Both the position numbers and the translations under genes were made by a program. Below the pieces are notes generated by a model. That model worked only from the letters and a program-made list of their open reading frames with translations. It did not search any database and was not told the origin of the DNA. A DNA stretch of 14,126 nt from JAEZDP01 sp044508265 (GTDB lineage: Bacteria > Acidobacteriota > Vicinamibacteria > Vicinamibacterales > Vicinamibacteraceae). The DNA is taken from assembly GCA_044508265.1 (NCBI GenBank), contig JBIQIB010000109.1, positions 1 through 14,126 on the forward strand. The letters run 5' to 3'. Shown here piece after piece: positions 1 through 7,409 of this stretch (the first letter of the stretch is position 1; each line of letters starts with the position of its first letter).

Positions 1-1154
1 CGCACACGCACGTGCTTGTACTCGGTCCACCGCCCCGGGCCGTGCGCCTGCAGCGCGATGGGGCCGTCCGCCTCGGGCATCTTCAGGCCCTCGTACTCGA
101 GCACCGTGTCGCCGTTGCACCGGACGAGGACATGGCCCTCCTGCACGCGCAATTGGACTGGCCACCACTCTCCGGCCTCGATGCGCGGATAGGCCGCCCG
201 CTTCAGGCCGTACAGCGATCCCGTCGGATAGTGCGCGCCTTCCACGTCGTGCAATTGCACCTCGTAGCGCGGGCCGCCGCCCTCGCCGGCGGGGCCGCCG
301 AACGTCACGCCGCCGTTGTGGTGCCGCGCGTGCCGCACGTAGAACTGCAGCTCGAAGTTGCGGAACGTCTCGATCGTCCCGAAGTGGCCGTCCTGGTCGG
401 CGTGCAGGATGTCGCCGAGGGGCTGGAAGACCGGCGTGCCGCTGAGCACGCGCCACTTCGCGAAGTCGCTCGCGGTTTCGTAGAGCGGTGTCCAGGTCAC
501 CTTCGACGGCAGCTCACGCACGCGCAGCCGGCGAAACCGGATCGGATAGGAGAGCGACTCGAGGCCGAGGTAGCCGCTGCGCAGGCGGTGCCGCAGGTCG
601 GGCACCGTCTCGACGTCCACGTCGTGAATCACCTCGTCGTTGGTCCACACCTGGAGGCGCGGCCAGTCCATCAGGATGCGGAAGCTGTTCCACTCGCCCT
701 TGTTGCGGACGTTGACGAGCCGCGGCGGCACCAGCGGAAAGATCGAGCCCATCGACTCGGGCGCCGGCACCTCGTCCACCTGGTGGAAGATGTTGATCTT
801 CATGCCGCACCAGATGTTCCGGCCGTGCTCGGGCGCGTGGATGTAGATGCCCGAGTTCATCCACCCCTGGACGAAGAACTCACCGCGAAAATCGAAGTTC
901 TCGTACTGCCGCGCCGAACGCAGCCAGGCCGGGAAGCCGTCGCTCTCGTGCACGACGATCGCGCCGTCGTCCACGTGGAAAGCCGACTCGCGTCCGTCGG
1001 CGACGGTCCATCCCGACAGCGTGCGGCCGTCGAACAGCGACTCGAAGCCGGCCTCGTCGGCCGGCTGCCGCGAGGCCGGCACGCGGCCGGCCTCACCAAG
1101 AGAAAACGCGGCCGGAGCGACGGCCGCGCCTGCAAGAAATTCGCGTCGTTTCAT
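1..1154 (-). CDS. DUF1080 (3-keto-disaccharide hydrolase-like) protein with two tandem domains, Tat signal; C-terminal end cut by window edge
   Basis: 384 codons are visible from an ATG at 1154 and no stop is reached before the left edge. The N-terminus MKRREFLAGA carries a twin-arginine motif (RRxFL, residues 3-7) followed by an Ala-rich stretch to about residue 20, so Tat export is likely. Two DUF1080-like beta-sandwich domains follow. The first is about residues 36-212, with FESLFDGRTLSGWT near 37-50 and SGIYIHAP near 101-108. The second is about 225-384, with HNGGVTFGG near 279-287, RYEVQLHD near 296-303 and the closing IALQAHG near 366-372. That closing motif normally sits close to the end of the family, so only a few residues are probably missing. 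Known members bind or cleave glycosides, some acting on 3-keto sugars; the substrate cannot be read here. The start lies 14 bases after the stop of the PQQ sugar dehydrogenase gene, so co-transcription is likely. No clear Shine-Dalgarno is seen, which suggests translational coupling. Confidence 0.85.
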   Translation of the reverse strand, partial: MKRREFLAGAAVAPAAFSLGEAGRVPASRQPADEAGFESLFDGRTLSGWTVADGRESAFHVDDGAIVVHESDGFPAWLRSARQYENFDFRGEFFVQGWMNSGIYIHAPEHGRNIWCGMKINIFHQVDEVPAPESMGSIFPLVPPRLVNVRNKGEWNSFRILMDWPRLQVWTNDEVIHDVDVETVPDLRHRLRSGYLGLESLSYPIRFRRLRVRELPSKVTWTPLYETASDFAKWRVLSGTPVFQPLGDILHADQDGHFGTIETFRNFELQFYVRHARHHNGGVTFGGPAGEGGGPRYEVQLHDVEGAHYPTGSLYGLKRAAYPRIEAGEWWPVQLRVQEGHVLVRCNGDTVLEYEGLKMPEADGPIALQAHGPGRWTEYKHVRV

Positions 1155-1168
1155 GCCGGGCGACGCTA

Positions 1169-2308
1169 TCACTTCGATCCGCGGGGTGTCAGCTTCAGCA
1201 GCCTCCCCTGCCCGCCGCGCCGGCCATCCTCGAGCAGCCAGATCGCCCCGTCCGGGCCCTCTTCAGGCTCGCGGATGCGTTCGCCCATGGGGAACTGGTC
1301 GCCCTTGCGCGCGCTGGTGCCGTCCACGTCCACGCGGACCAGCGCCTGGCTGGACAGCCCGCCGATGAACAGGTCGCCCTTCCATTCCGGCCACAGCTTG
1401 CCCGAGTACACCATCAGCCCTCCCGGCGAGATGACGGGATTCCAGCTCACCTTGGGCGCCTCGAACTCCGGCCGCGTCGAGTGGTCGGGAATCGGCCGGT
1501 CGTCGTAGTGGTCCCCGTCGGAGACGATGGGATACCCGTAGTTGCGGCCCGGCAGGATCAGGTTCACCTCGTCGCCGCCCTTCGGGCCCATCTCCTGCTC
1601 CCACAAGTTGCCGTTGGCGTCGAACGCGATCCCAAGGGGATTGCGGTGGCCGTACGACCACACCGCCGGGTGGAAGCCCTTCGCCGCGAGCGGATTGTCG
1701 GCCGCCGGCGTGCCGTCGTCGTTGAGCCGGAGGATCTTGCCGAGCGTGGCCTTCGGATCCTGGGCGGGGTCGAACTTCTGCCGCTCGCCGTTGGAGAAGA
1801 AGAGAAAGCCGTCCGGCGAGAATGCGATGCGCCCGGCGAAGTGGCCGTCGCCATCGACGTAGGGCGTGGCGCGGAAGAGCGTCTCGACGTTCTGCAGCGC
1901 GGGCTGCGGTCCCTCTTCGAGCACGCCGCGCGCGAGGACGACGCCCTTCCCGTCCTGGCGCGCCTCCGAGTAGCTGACGTAGACGAACCGGTTCTCCGTG
2001 AAGCGGGGGTGCAGGACGACGTCCATCAGCCCGCCCTGGCCGTCGCTCGACACCGTGGGCATGCCGCTGACCGACTGCCGCTGCTGCCCGTCCGCCGAGA
2101 CGAGGTAGAGCGTGCCGGCCTTCTCGGTGATGAGCATCCGGCCATCGGGCAGGAACGTCATCGCCCATGGCGACTCGAAGTCGGCCACCACCTCCACCTG
2201 GAACGGCAGGTCGCCTGACGACGGGTCAGCCGCCGGGGCCTGCTGGGCATCGGCCGCACACCCGGCAACCAGCGGCACGAGCACGGCGCACGTCACGATT
2301 GATCGCAT
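1169..2308 (-). CDS. PQQ-dependent sugar dehydrogenase (aldose sugar dehydrogenase / GSDH family), lipoprotein
   Basis: 379 aa six-bladed propeller enzyme of the soluble glucose/aldose sugar dehydrogenase family. These oxidise aldoses to lactones in the periplasm using PQQ and pass electrons to the respiratory chain. The start is MRSIVTCAVLVPLVAGC with a lipobox (VAGC, Cys17), predicting a lipid-anchored protein. Family landmarks in order: SPWAMTFLPDGRMLITE (46-62), GGLMDVVLHPRF (92-103), GDGHFAGRIAFSPDG (153-167, with H156 a candidate catalytic base), LGKILRLNDDGT (189-200), SYGHRNPLGIAFD (218-230, with the R222-N223 pair expected at PQQ), GPKGGDEVNLILPGRNYGYP (241-260) and GGLMVYSG (296-303). 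Another ATG at 2311 is in frame, but the ribosome-binding site abuts it, so 2308 is preferred. The gene leads the tight pair with the DUF1080 gene. Family assignment is firm; the exact sugar is unknown. Confidence 0.93.
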   Translation of the reverse strand: MRSIVTCAVLVPLVAGCAADAQQAPAADPSSGDLPFQVEVVADFESPWAMTFLPDGRMLITEKAGTLYLVSADGQQRQSVSGMPTVSSDGQGGLMDVVLHPRFTENRFVYVSYSEARQDGKGVVLARGVLEEGPQPALQNVETLFRATPYVDGDGHFAGRIAFSPDGFLFFSNGERQKFDPAQDPKATLGKILRLNDDGTPAADNPLAAKGFHPAVWSYGHRNPLGIAFDANGNLWEQEMGPKGGDEVNLILPGRNYGYPIVSDGDHYDDRPIPDHSTRPEFEAPKVSWNPVISPGGLMVYSGKLWPEWKGDLFIGGLSSQALVRVDVDGTSARKGDQFPMGERIREPEEGPDGAIWLLEDGRRGGQGRLLKLTPRGSK

Positions 2309-2311
2309 CAT

Positions 2312-2319
2312 TCACCTCC
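2312..2319 (-). promoter_or_regulatory. Strong Shine-Dalgarno deciding the sugar dehydrogenase start
   Basis: Read on the minus strand this is GGAGGTGA, eight bases complementary to the 16S rRNA 3' end. The first ATG (2311-2309) follows it with no gap, while the second (2308-2306) sits six bases after GGAGG, the usual spacing. The second ATG is therefore the likelier start. Confidence 0.75.
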
Positions 2320-2401
2320 GAGGCTCCGGGTCACGGCGAGCCACATCTATCGGTATTGCCCCTCAGCTTACTCCGCCGACGCGCAGCGACGACCAGCGAC
2401 G

Positions 2402-2440
2402 TGCCGCCCGGGCAGCGGCATGATCCGGCGGCAGCGGATC
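2402..2440 (-). terminator. Two tandem stem-loops after the DUF5916 gene, terminator-like
   Basis: On the plus strand TGCCGC (2402-2407) pairs with GCGGCA (2415-2420), and GATCCG (2422-2427) pairs with CGGATC (2435-2440). Each is a perfect 6-bp stem with a 7-base loop, and one base separates them. The first hairpin met by minus-strand transcription overlaps the DUF5916 stop codon (2441-2439). No T-tract follows on the minus strand, so this is not a textbook intrinsic terminator. It could be an attenuating or mRNA 3'-end-protecting structure between the barrel gene and the sugar dehydrogenase gene. Confidence 0.4.
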
Positions 2441-4658
2441 AGAAGCGGAACGTGTAGGTCATCTTCGCCAGCAGCCGCCGGTTCCGCGTCGCCAGCGTCG
2501 GCGACTCGAAGCGGTCCTGTATGTCGTCGTACACGAGATAGACCTCACTTCCGGGGCGGTACTCCCAGCCCAGCAGGACGTTGGCCGACAGCCGCTCGTC
2601 GAGGTCGTTCCACTGGACGTACGACTTGATGAACAGGTCGGTCGTGAACGCGTACAGCACACGATTGCTGAGCGTCGTCGTGTCGAAGACGCCCTCGGGA
2701 TGATCGACGGCGTTGTACGTGTAGATGAAGTCCACCGACAGGCTGGCCGTCGGGTGCACGTTGGTGGACAGCAGCCACTGGCGGCGATCGCCGCCCCAGT
2801 AGTCGAGCCAGCTGTAATCGACGACCGCCGACACGGGACGGCTCGCGTTGCTCTCGAAGCGCACGGCGTGCGAGCGATTCGTGTAGTCGCCGGCGCCGAT
2901 CCTGATCGGGCCCACGGGGAACGGGACCAGGATCCGCTCGTGCGCCGGCGCATAGGTGTATCCGATCCTGTCGTTCGACTCGAGCGTGAGCGTGGCCCCG
3001 CCCTCGCCGCGGCGGCCCGTGAACGCGTGGTCGTAGAACGTGTCGTAGGCGAACGCCCCCGAGTAGATGACGTTGCGGACGAGCCGATGATTGACCCACT
3101 GCGTGTAGGTCACGTCGGCCGACGTCCGCCGCAGGTCGTTCTGCCTGACGAAGCCCATCCCCGGGGCGAAGTCGGGCCCGACGGCGTAGTAGCGGACGTC
3201 CGCGACGACGTTGCGCTTCGAGAACAGGACGCGCCCGAGGCCGAGATTGTCGTCGCTGCTGCCGCCCGGCGTGAACGTCCGCGCCAGCAGCATCTCGCCC
3301 TTCAGCGCGGGGCTGAACCAGAAGTTGCCGTCGACGCCCGCAAGGCGGCTGAAGTCGGCGCCGCCGCGCTGGGTACTCGTGACGATCGCGCCGATGCTGC
3401 TGTTGGTGAAGAGGTCACGCTTCACGCGCAGCACGCTGTGATTGGCCGAAGGTTCCGTCACCGACTCGCCGCCCGGCAGCGCCAGGCTGGCGCGCTCGGT
3501 CTGCACGCTCATCACGCCGATCGAGTACGGACCGGCGCGCCCCGAGATCTTGCCTGCCGCCAGGATCGGCACCTGCTGGCCCTCGGTCAGGCCGATCCTC
3601 CGGCTGTAGAACATCATGATCTCTTCGTCGAGCCCGACGTTGAACAGGCCGGCGTCCTCGAGGAAGAAGTCGCGCTTCTCGGGGAAGAAGAGCGGAAAGC
3701 GCGTGAAGTTGATGACTTCCTGGTCGGCCTCCACCTGCGCGAAGTCGGTGCGCAGCGACAGCAGCCCGCGCAGGTTCGGCGTGAAGTCGTACCGGACGTC
3801 CCCGCCGGCATTGAAGTGGGTCTCCGACGACAGCGGACGGTAGCCGCGGGCCGCGCCGCCCAGCACGTAAGGCTCCGCTTCCCATTTCGCGTACGCGGCA
3901 TTGGTCCGGATGCCCGTGAGATGGCCGAAGCGCTCGGCTCGCCAGGTGGCACGGCCGCCGAGCCACCTCGGAATCGGCGCCCAGTACACCGACTCCTGCT
4001 TTCGCCGGATCGCACGACTGAGCTGCAGGCCCCAGGTCATCGGCTGCTCGCCGCCGAAGCGAAGGGTCGAGAACGGGATCCGGAACTCGGCGGTCCACCC
4101 GTCGTCGGTGACCTGCGTCCTGACCTCCCAGATGCCGTTCCACGCCGTGTTGTACGAGCGCGCGTCGGTGACGATGCCGTCGCGCCGCGTGCCGAGCACG
4201 TTCGTCGAGAAGTAGTAGAAGTTCCGGTGGTCGTGGTAGGTGTCGAGGTAGATGCCGACGTAGTCGTCGTTCGACAGTGGCGCGTCGCGCCGCATGTCGA
4301 GCGCGACGATCCCTTTCGGATTGGTGTCGCGGCAGATCACGCCGAAGTAGATCGCCCGGTCGTCCTGCGCCACGCGCACCTCGGTGTGCTCCGTGGCCGG
4401 CACGCGATCGAGCGGCGCGTACTGCCAGAACCCCGTCGCCGGCACCGCCTGCTGCCACACGGCCTCGTCGAGCACGCCGTCCAGGGTGATCGTCTCGCCA
4501 CCTGGCATGACCCGGACGATCAGCTCGTCGGGCGAAGGGAGATCGGGCCGATCGTCATCCTGCGCGCGGGCCGCGGGGGGCGGTATGCAGATGGACGCGA
4601 GGAGGACGAGGACGAGCAGGCGCGGGGAGGACGCACGACACGACACGCTGCGAAGCAT
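2439..4658 (-). CDS. DUF5916 domain outer-membrane protein with N-terminal CBM9-like carbohydrate-binding domain
   Basis: 739 aa from ATG 4658. The signal peptide is MLRSVSCRAS followed by the core LLVLVLLASICI, with a likely cut after ARA at residue 32. Residues of about 55-225 form a CBM9-like sandwich: ITLDGVLDEAVW (57-68), AIYFGVICRD (102-111), DDYVGIYLDTYHD (131-143), GWTAEFRIPF (187-196) and the TWGLQLSR strand (208-215). The rest is the DUF5916 barrel. Its hallmark DFAQVEADQEVINFTRF, then PLFFPEKRDFFLE and FYSRRIGL, lies just before the middle of the protein. The chain ends MTYTFRF, and a terminal aromatic residue is typical of outer-membrane barrels. Family role is not established; binding or passage of glycans is an inference. 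Translation in this frame could begin at 4838, but that would lie inside the RapA gene and precede the signal peptide, so 4658 is preferred. Only 58 bases separate it from the divergent RapA start. Confidence 0.9.
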   Translation of the reverse strand: MLRSVSCRASSPRLLVLVLLASICIPPPAARAQDDDRPDLPSPDELIVRVMPGGETITLDGVLDEAVWQQAVPATGFWQYAPLDRVPATEHTEVRVAQDDRAIYFGVICRDTNPKGIVALDMRRDAPLSNDDYVGIYLDTYHDHRNFYYFSTNVLGTRRDGIVTDARSYNTAWNGIWEVRTQVTDDGWTAEFRIPFSTLRFGGEQPMTWGLQLSRAIRRKQESVYWAPIPRWLGGRATWRAERFGHLTGIRTNAAYAKWEAEPYVLGGAARGYRPLSSETHFNAGGDVRYDFTPNLRGLLSLRTDFAQVEADQEVINFTRFPLFFPEKRDFFLEDAGLFNVGLDEEIMMFYSRRIGLTEGQQVPILAAGKISGRAGPYSIGVMSVQTERASLALPGGESVTEPSANHSVLRVKRDLFTNSSIGAIVTSTQRGGADFSRLAGVDGNFWFSPALKGEMLLARTFTPGGSSDDNLGLGRVLFSKRNVVADVRYYAVGPDFAPGMGFVRQNDLRRTSADVTYTQWVNHRLVRNVIYSGAFAYDTFYDHAFTGRRGEGGATLTLESNDRIGYTYAPAHERILVPFPVGPIRIGAGDYTNRSHAVRFESNASRPVSAVVDYSWLDYWGGDRRQWLLSTNVHPTASLSVDFIYTYNAVDHPEGVFDTTTLSNRVLYAFTTDLFIKSYVQWNDLDERLSANVLLGWEYRPGSEVYLVYDDIQDRFESPTLATRNRRLLAKMTYTFRF

Positions 4659-4704
4659 AGCCGTTCGCGTGTGCGTGCGGCTCGCGAACCCCGGTGAAGG
4701 CGCG

Positions 4705-4710
4705 TAAGAT
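4705..4710 (+). promoter_or_regulatory. Candidate -10 element for a leaderless rapA transcript
   Basis: TAAGAT matches TATAAT at four of six positions and lies exactly six bases before the GTG start at 4717. Transcription would then begin at or next to the start codon. No Shine-Dalgarno is seen in the usual window and no convincing -35 is visible. The same arrangement occurs at the CorC-like gene (TAGGAT, six bases before its ATG). Confidence 0.35.
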
Positions 4711-4716
4711 CCCGTC

Positions 4717-7173
4717 GTGCATTCGTGGTCCACGGGGGACCAGCTCACCCACCGCTTCAACACGGAACTCGGGACGGGACGCGTGACCGGCATCGAAGGC
4801 CGCGTGCTCGTCGTCCACTTCCCCGATAGCGACACCACGCTGCGGCTGGCGGCGACGAGCGACGCGCTCGTGCCGGTGACGGGGCCGACGGCGCGACGCG
4901 ACAGGCCGCTGCTGGAGCGCCTGGCCGACGGCGAGGTGGATCCTGCCGACGCCTTCCTGTCGCGGCTCGACGTCCTGCAGCTCCTGGCCGCGCGCGAAGC
5001 CGGGGGGCTCGGCTCGATGCTCGGCGGCCGCGTGCGGCTGTTCCCCCATCAGCTCCATGTCGCCGAGCGCGCGACGGCGCGGCTGCCGGTCCGGTGGCTG
5101 CTGGCCGACGAAGTGGGCCTCGGCAAGACGATCGAGGCGGCGCTCATCATGAACCGCCTGCTGCACACGCAGCGCATCGAACGCTGCCTCGTCGTCGCGC
5201 CGGACGTCCTGACGGTGCAGTGGCTCGGCGAGCTGTGGCGCAAGTACCACCAGGTGTTCACGCTGCTCGACGCGCCGCGCCTCGCTGACGTGGCGCGCGA
5301 TTTCGGGGAGGGCTTCAACCCGTTCGACGTCCACCGGCGCGCGGTGATCGCGCTCGAGACGCTCACCTCCCGCCCCGACCTGACGGCGAAGGCCGTGGAC
5401 GCCGGCATCGACCTCCTGGTGGTCGACGAGGCGCAGCGCCTCCGCTGGCCACCCGGACGCGGGCCCGGCGCCGCGTATCGCTCCATCGCCCCCATCGCGG
5501 CCCTCGGACGGCACGTGCTGCTGCTCAGCGCCACGCCGCTCGAGGACGACGCGCACGGCTTCTTCCGGCTGCTGCAGCTGCTCCGCCCCGATGCGTTTCC
5601 TGAGGGGATGGACGTCGAGGCGCGGCTGGCCTCCGGCGTGCCGCTGCCGCCCTGCACGAGCGCCACGCGCCGCGTGGACATCGGCGGGCTGCCGCCCCGC
5701 CTGCCGAAGCCCGTGGATCTCGAACTGCCGCCAGCGCCGCTCGCCGTGCTCGACGCCTCGCCGCCCGACGCACGTGTCCATCCGCTGACGGCGCGCCGCA
5801 CGGTGGATCGCGTCCGTCGCGCGCTCGCCTCGGGTGCCGCCCTCACGGCGGTGCTCGGCCCGGGCGAGGACGCCCTGCGCCGGATGGCCGGCGAGTGGGA
5901 CCGCAGCGACCCGCGCCTCGCGTGGCTCGTGTCGCAGGCGGTGCGCTGGCGCGACGCACGGCAGAAGACGCTGGTGTTCGTCGCACACCGCGAGACGCTG
6001 GAACTCCTGCGGACGACGCTCTCGGCGCGCGCGAGCCTGGCGACGGCGGTGTTCCACGAGGCCCTGCCGGCCGCCAGGCGCGACCTCGAGGTGGCGCGGT
6101 TCCGCTCGGACGAGGGGCCGAGCCTGCTGGTGACGACCGAGGCTGGCGGCGAAGGACGCAACTTCGAGTTCTGCCATCGCCTGGTGCTCTACGACCTCCC
6201 ATGGCGGCCGTCGACGGTCGAGCAGCGCATCGGACGCCTCGACCGCATCGGACGTCAGCGGCCGGTGGAGATCGTGTACTTCCGGCCCTCGTCAGGGATC
6301 GGCGCCGACGTCGTGCGCCTGTACGAGCGGATCGGTCTGTTCCGCGCGCCGATTGCCGGCATCGAGCCGCAGCTCGCGCACGTGGAAGCGGCATTGGAGG
6401 CCCGTGCGCTCGACCGGTCCACGCCGTTCACCGACGGCGCGATGGACGCGCTGCTGTCGGAGGCCGACGCGGCCCGCGCGCGCATCCACGACGCGGTGTA
6501 CCAGCAACTGCACCACGAGCCGTATCGCCCCGAGGCCGGGCCGTCCATCCTCGCGCGCATCCCGCCCGATCTGGACGCGTCGATGGAGTGTGTCGTCACG
6601 ACGGCGGCGGCACGGCTCGGGCTGCGTGTCGAGGCGGTGCGCGGCTCGCGCGCATATGCGATCGAGTTCGGCAACGAGGCCTTCGTCGACAGCCTGCCCG
6701 GCGTGCCCGCAGGCGCGTCGTTCGTCGGGTCGTTCGATCGCGCCTATGCCGTCGAGGACGAGTCGCGCGACTTCTTCGCGTCCGGGCACCCGCTGGTGGA
6801 AGGCCTGCTGGCCCACGTCGAGGAGGCGCCCGACGGCCGGGTCGCCCGGCTCGAGCTGCACGCGCCCGGACCGCCCGGCGCCGGCGTGATCGCGATCTAC
6901 AGGGACGGGCCGCGCACCGACGTGCGTGCCATCGACGGAGACGGCCACGAGCGTCCGGCATGGGCGGACGCGGTCCGGACATCCGCCGCTGCCCTCTCCG
7001 CGATGGCGCCCGCCGACGCGCAACGACACGACTGGCGCGCGATCGTCAGCCGGGCAGCGCCCCTGCTCGGATCGCGCCCGCCCGACGTCGTCATGGCCGT
7101 CGTCGTGCGCGACCCGCGGAGTCCCCGGCGTCCCGGCCAGACCCGGGTCGAGCGGCAGCCGGCGCGGCCGTAG
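4717..7173 (+). CDS. rapA: RapA-like Swi2/Snf2 ATPase, RNA polymerase-associated
   Basis: 818 aa; E. coli RapA is 968. RapA binds RNA polymerase and uses ATP to help recycle it after transcription. Residues 7-54 match the RapA N-terminal Tudor-like region: GDQLTHRF then TELGTGRV and VVHFP. The first RecA lobe has motif I LADEVGLGKTIEAALI (129-144, K137), motif II VVDEAQ (235-240, DEAQ where E. coli has DEAH) and motif III LLSATP (269-274). The second lobe has LLVTTEAGGEGRNF (470-483) and motif VI EQRIGRLDRIGRQ (502-514). The segment near 668-702, VGSFDRAYAVEDESRDFF then SGHPLVEGLL, resembles the RapA C-terminal domain and separates it from other Snf2 helicases. The start is GTG 4717 without a Shine-Dalgarno. 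It is divergent from the DUF5916 gene and has no functional link to it that I can see. A shorter inter-lobe region explains part of the length difference. Confidence 0.88.
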   Translation: MHSWSTGDQLTHRFNTELGTGRVTGIEGRVLVVHFPDSDTTLRLAATSDALVPVTGPTARRDRPLLERLADGEVDPADAFLSRLDVLQLLAAREAGGLGSMLGGRVRLFPHQLHVAERATARLPVRWLLADEVGLGKTIEAALIMNRLLHTQRIERCLVVAPDVLTVQWLGELWRKYHQVFTLLDAPRLADVARDFGEGFNPFDVHRRAVIALETLTSRPDLTAKAVDAGIDLLVVDEAQRLRWPPGRGPGAAYRSIAPIAALGRHVLLLSATPLEDDAHGFFRLLQLLRPDAFPEGMDVEARLASGVPLPPCTSATRRVDIGGLPPRLPKPVDLELPPAPLAVLDASPPDARVHPLTARRTVDRVRRALASGAALTAVLGPGEDALRRMAGEWDRSDPRLAWLVSQAVRWRDARQKTLVFVAHRETLELLRTTLSARASLATAVFHEALPAARRDLEVARFRSDEGPSLLVTTEAGGEGRNFEFCHRLVLYDLPWRPSTVEQRIGRLDRIGRQRPVEIVYFRPSSGIGADVVRLYERIGLFRAPIAGIEPQLAHVEAALEARALDRSTPFTDGAMDALLSEADAARARIHDAVYQQLHHEPYRPEAGPSILARIPPDLDASMECVVTTAAARLGLRVEAVRGSRAYAIEFGNEAFVDSLPGVPAGASFVGSFDRAYAVEDESRDFFASGHPLVEGLLAHVEEAPDGRVARLELHAPGPPGAGVIAIYRDGPRTDVRAIDGDGHERPAWADAVRTSAAALSAMAPADAQRHDWRAIVSRAAPLLGSRPPDVVMAVVVRDPRSPRRPGQTRVERQPARP

Positions 7174-7235
7174 CGCGCGCGTTTCAACGGGCTGTCGGTC
7201 CGGCGTCCGGGGTCCTGTCAGATTGACGACGTTGC

Positions 7236-7257
7236 GAGGCCGGCAGATCGGCGCCTC
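7236..7257 (+). terminator. Weak stem-loop downstream of rapA
   Basis: GAGG (7236-7239) pairs with CCTC (7254-7257) and CCG (7240-7242) with CGG (7249-7251), leaving CG bulged at 7252-7253. It is followed by TTGCTTG, not a real T-tract. It lies 63 bases after the rapA stop. It is the best terminator candidate for that gene but is not convincing. Confidence 0.25.
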
Positions 7258-7297
7258 TTGCTTGTGGAGGAATTTTTCGCCCGGTGCAGCGGCAATT

Positions 7298-7358
7298 TGG
7301 CGCTCGAGAGGCAGACACACTGCGCCAGATGCAGACAAACATCACCCCAGGAGCAGAC
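7298..7358 (+). promoter_or_regulatory. Candidate upstream activating region (phased GCAGAC repeats and dyad)
   Basis: GCAGAC occurs at 7311-7316, 7331-7336 and 7353-7358, spaced 20 and 22 bases, about two helical turns each. The first copy lies inside the dyad TGGCGC-N18-GCGCCA (7298-7327). The region lies about 80-140 bases before the predicted transcription start near 7436, where enhancer-binding proteins of sigma-54 promoters normally bind. That it binds PrsR or a similar activator is inference. Confidence 0.35.
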
Positions 7359-7405
7359 TTACCAGTGCCGCCGTGGCGATACGGCTGGGATACAGGCCTC
7401 TCGAG
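7303..7405. repeat. 10-bp inverted repeat flanking the upstream region of the sigma-54 promoter
   Basis: CTCGAGAGGC at 7303-7312 recurs exactly as its reverse complement GCCTCTCGAG at 7396-7405. The second arm ends four bases before the -24 element. The spacer (7313-7395) holds two of the three GCAGAC repeats. A 10-bp match in so short a region is suggestive but not rare enough to prove function. Confidence 0.4.
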
Positions 7406-7409
7406 ATGG

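Noticed and set aside
12..1508. Long open frame on the plus strand opposite the DUF1080 and sugar dehydrogenase genes
   Set aside because: The product is Arg/Val/His-rich with no recognisable domain and lies antisense to two clear gene families; it is a high-GC shadow.
2700..4697. 665-codon plus-strand frame opposite the DUF5916 gene
   Set aside because: Composition is typical of an antisense shadow and the minus-strand reading has signal peptide, CBM9 and DUF5916 hallmarks.
4659..4838. Extended N-terminus of the DUF5916 protein from a start at 4838
   Set aside because: It would overlap the rapA coding region and put about 60 residues before a clear signal peptide.
4555..6177. 540-codon minus-strand frame overlapping rapA and the DUF5916 start
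   Set aside because: It runs antisense to the helicase motifs of rapA and across two real gene starts; the product is Arg/Gln-rich without domains.
7299..7312. Second GG-N10-GC match upstream of the PEP-CTERM gene
   Set aside because: Only the minimal spacing matches; the -12 block reads AGGC and the -24 block diverges after TGGC. Such minimal matches are frequent in GC-rich DNA.
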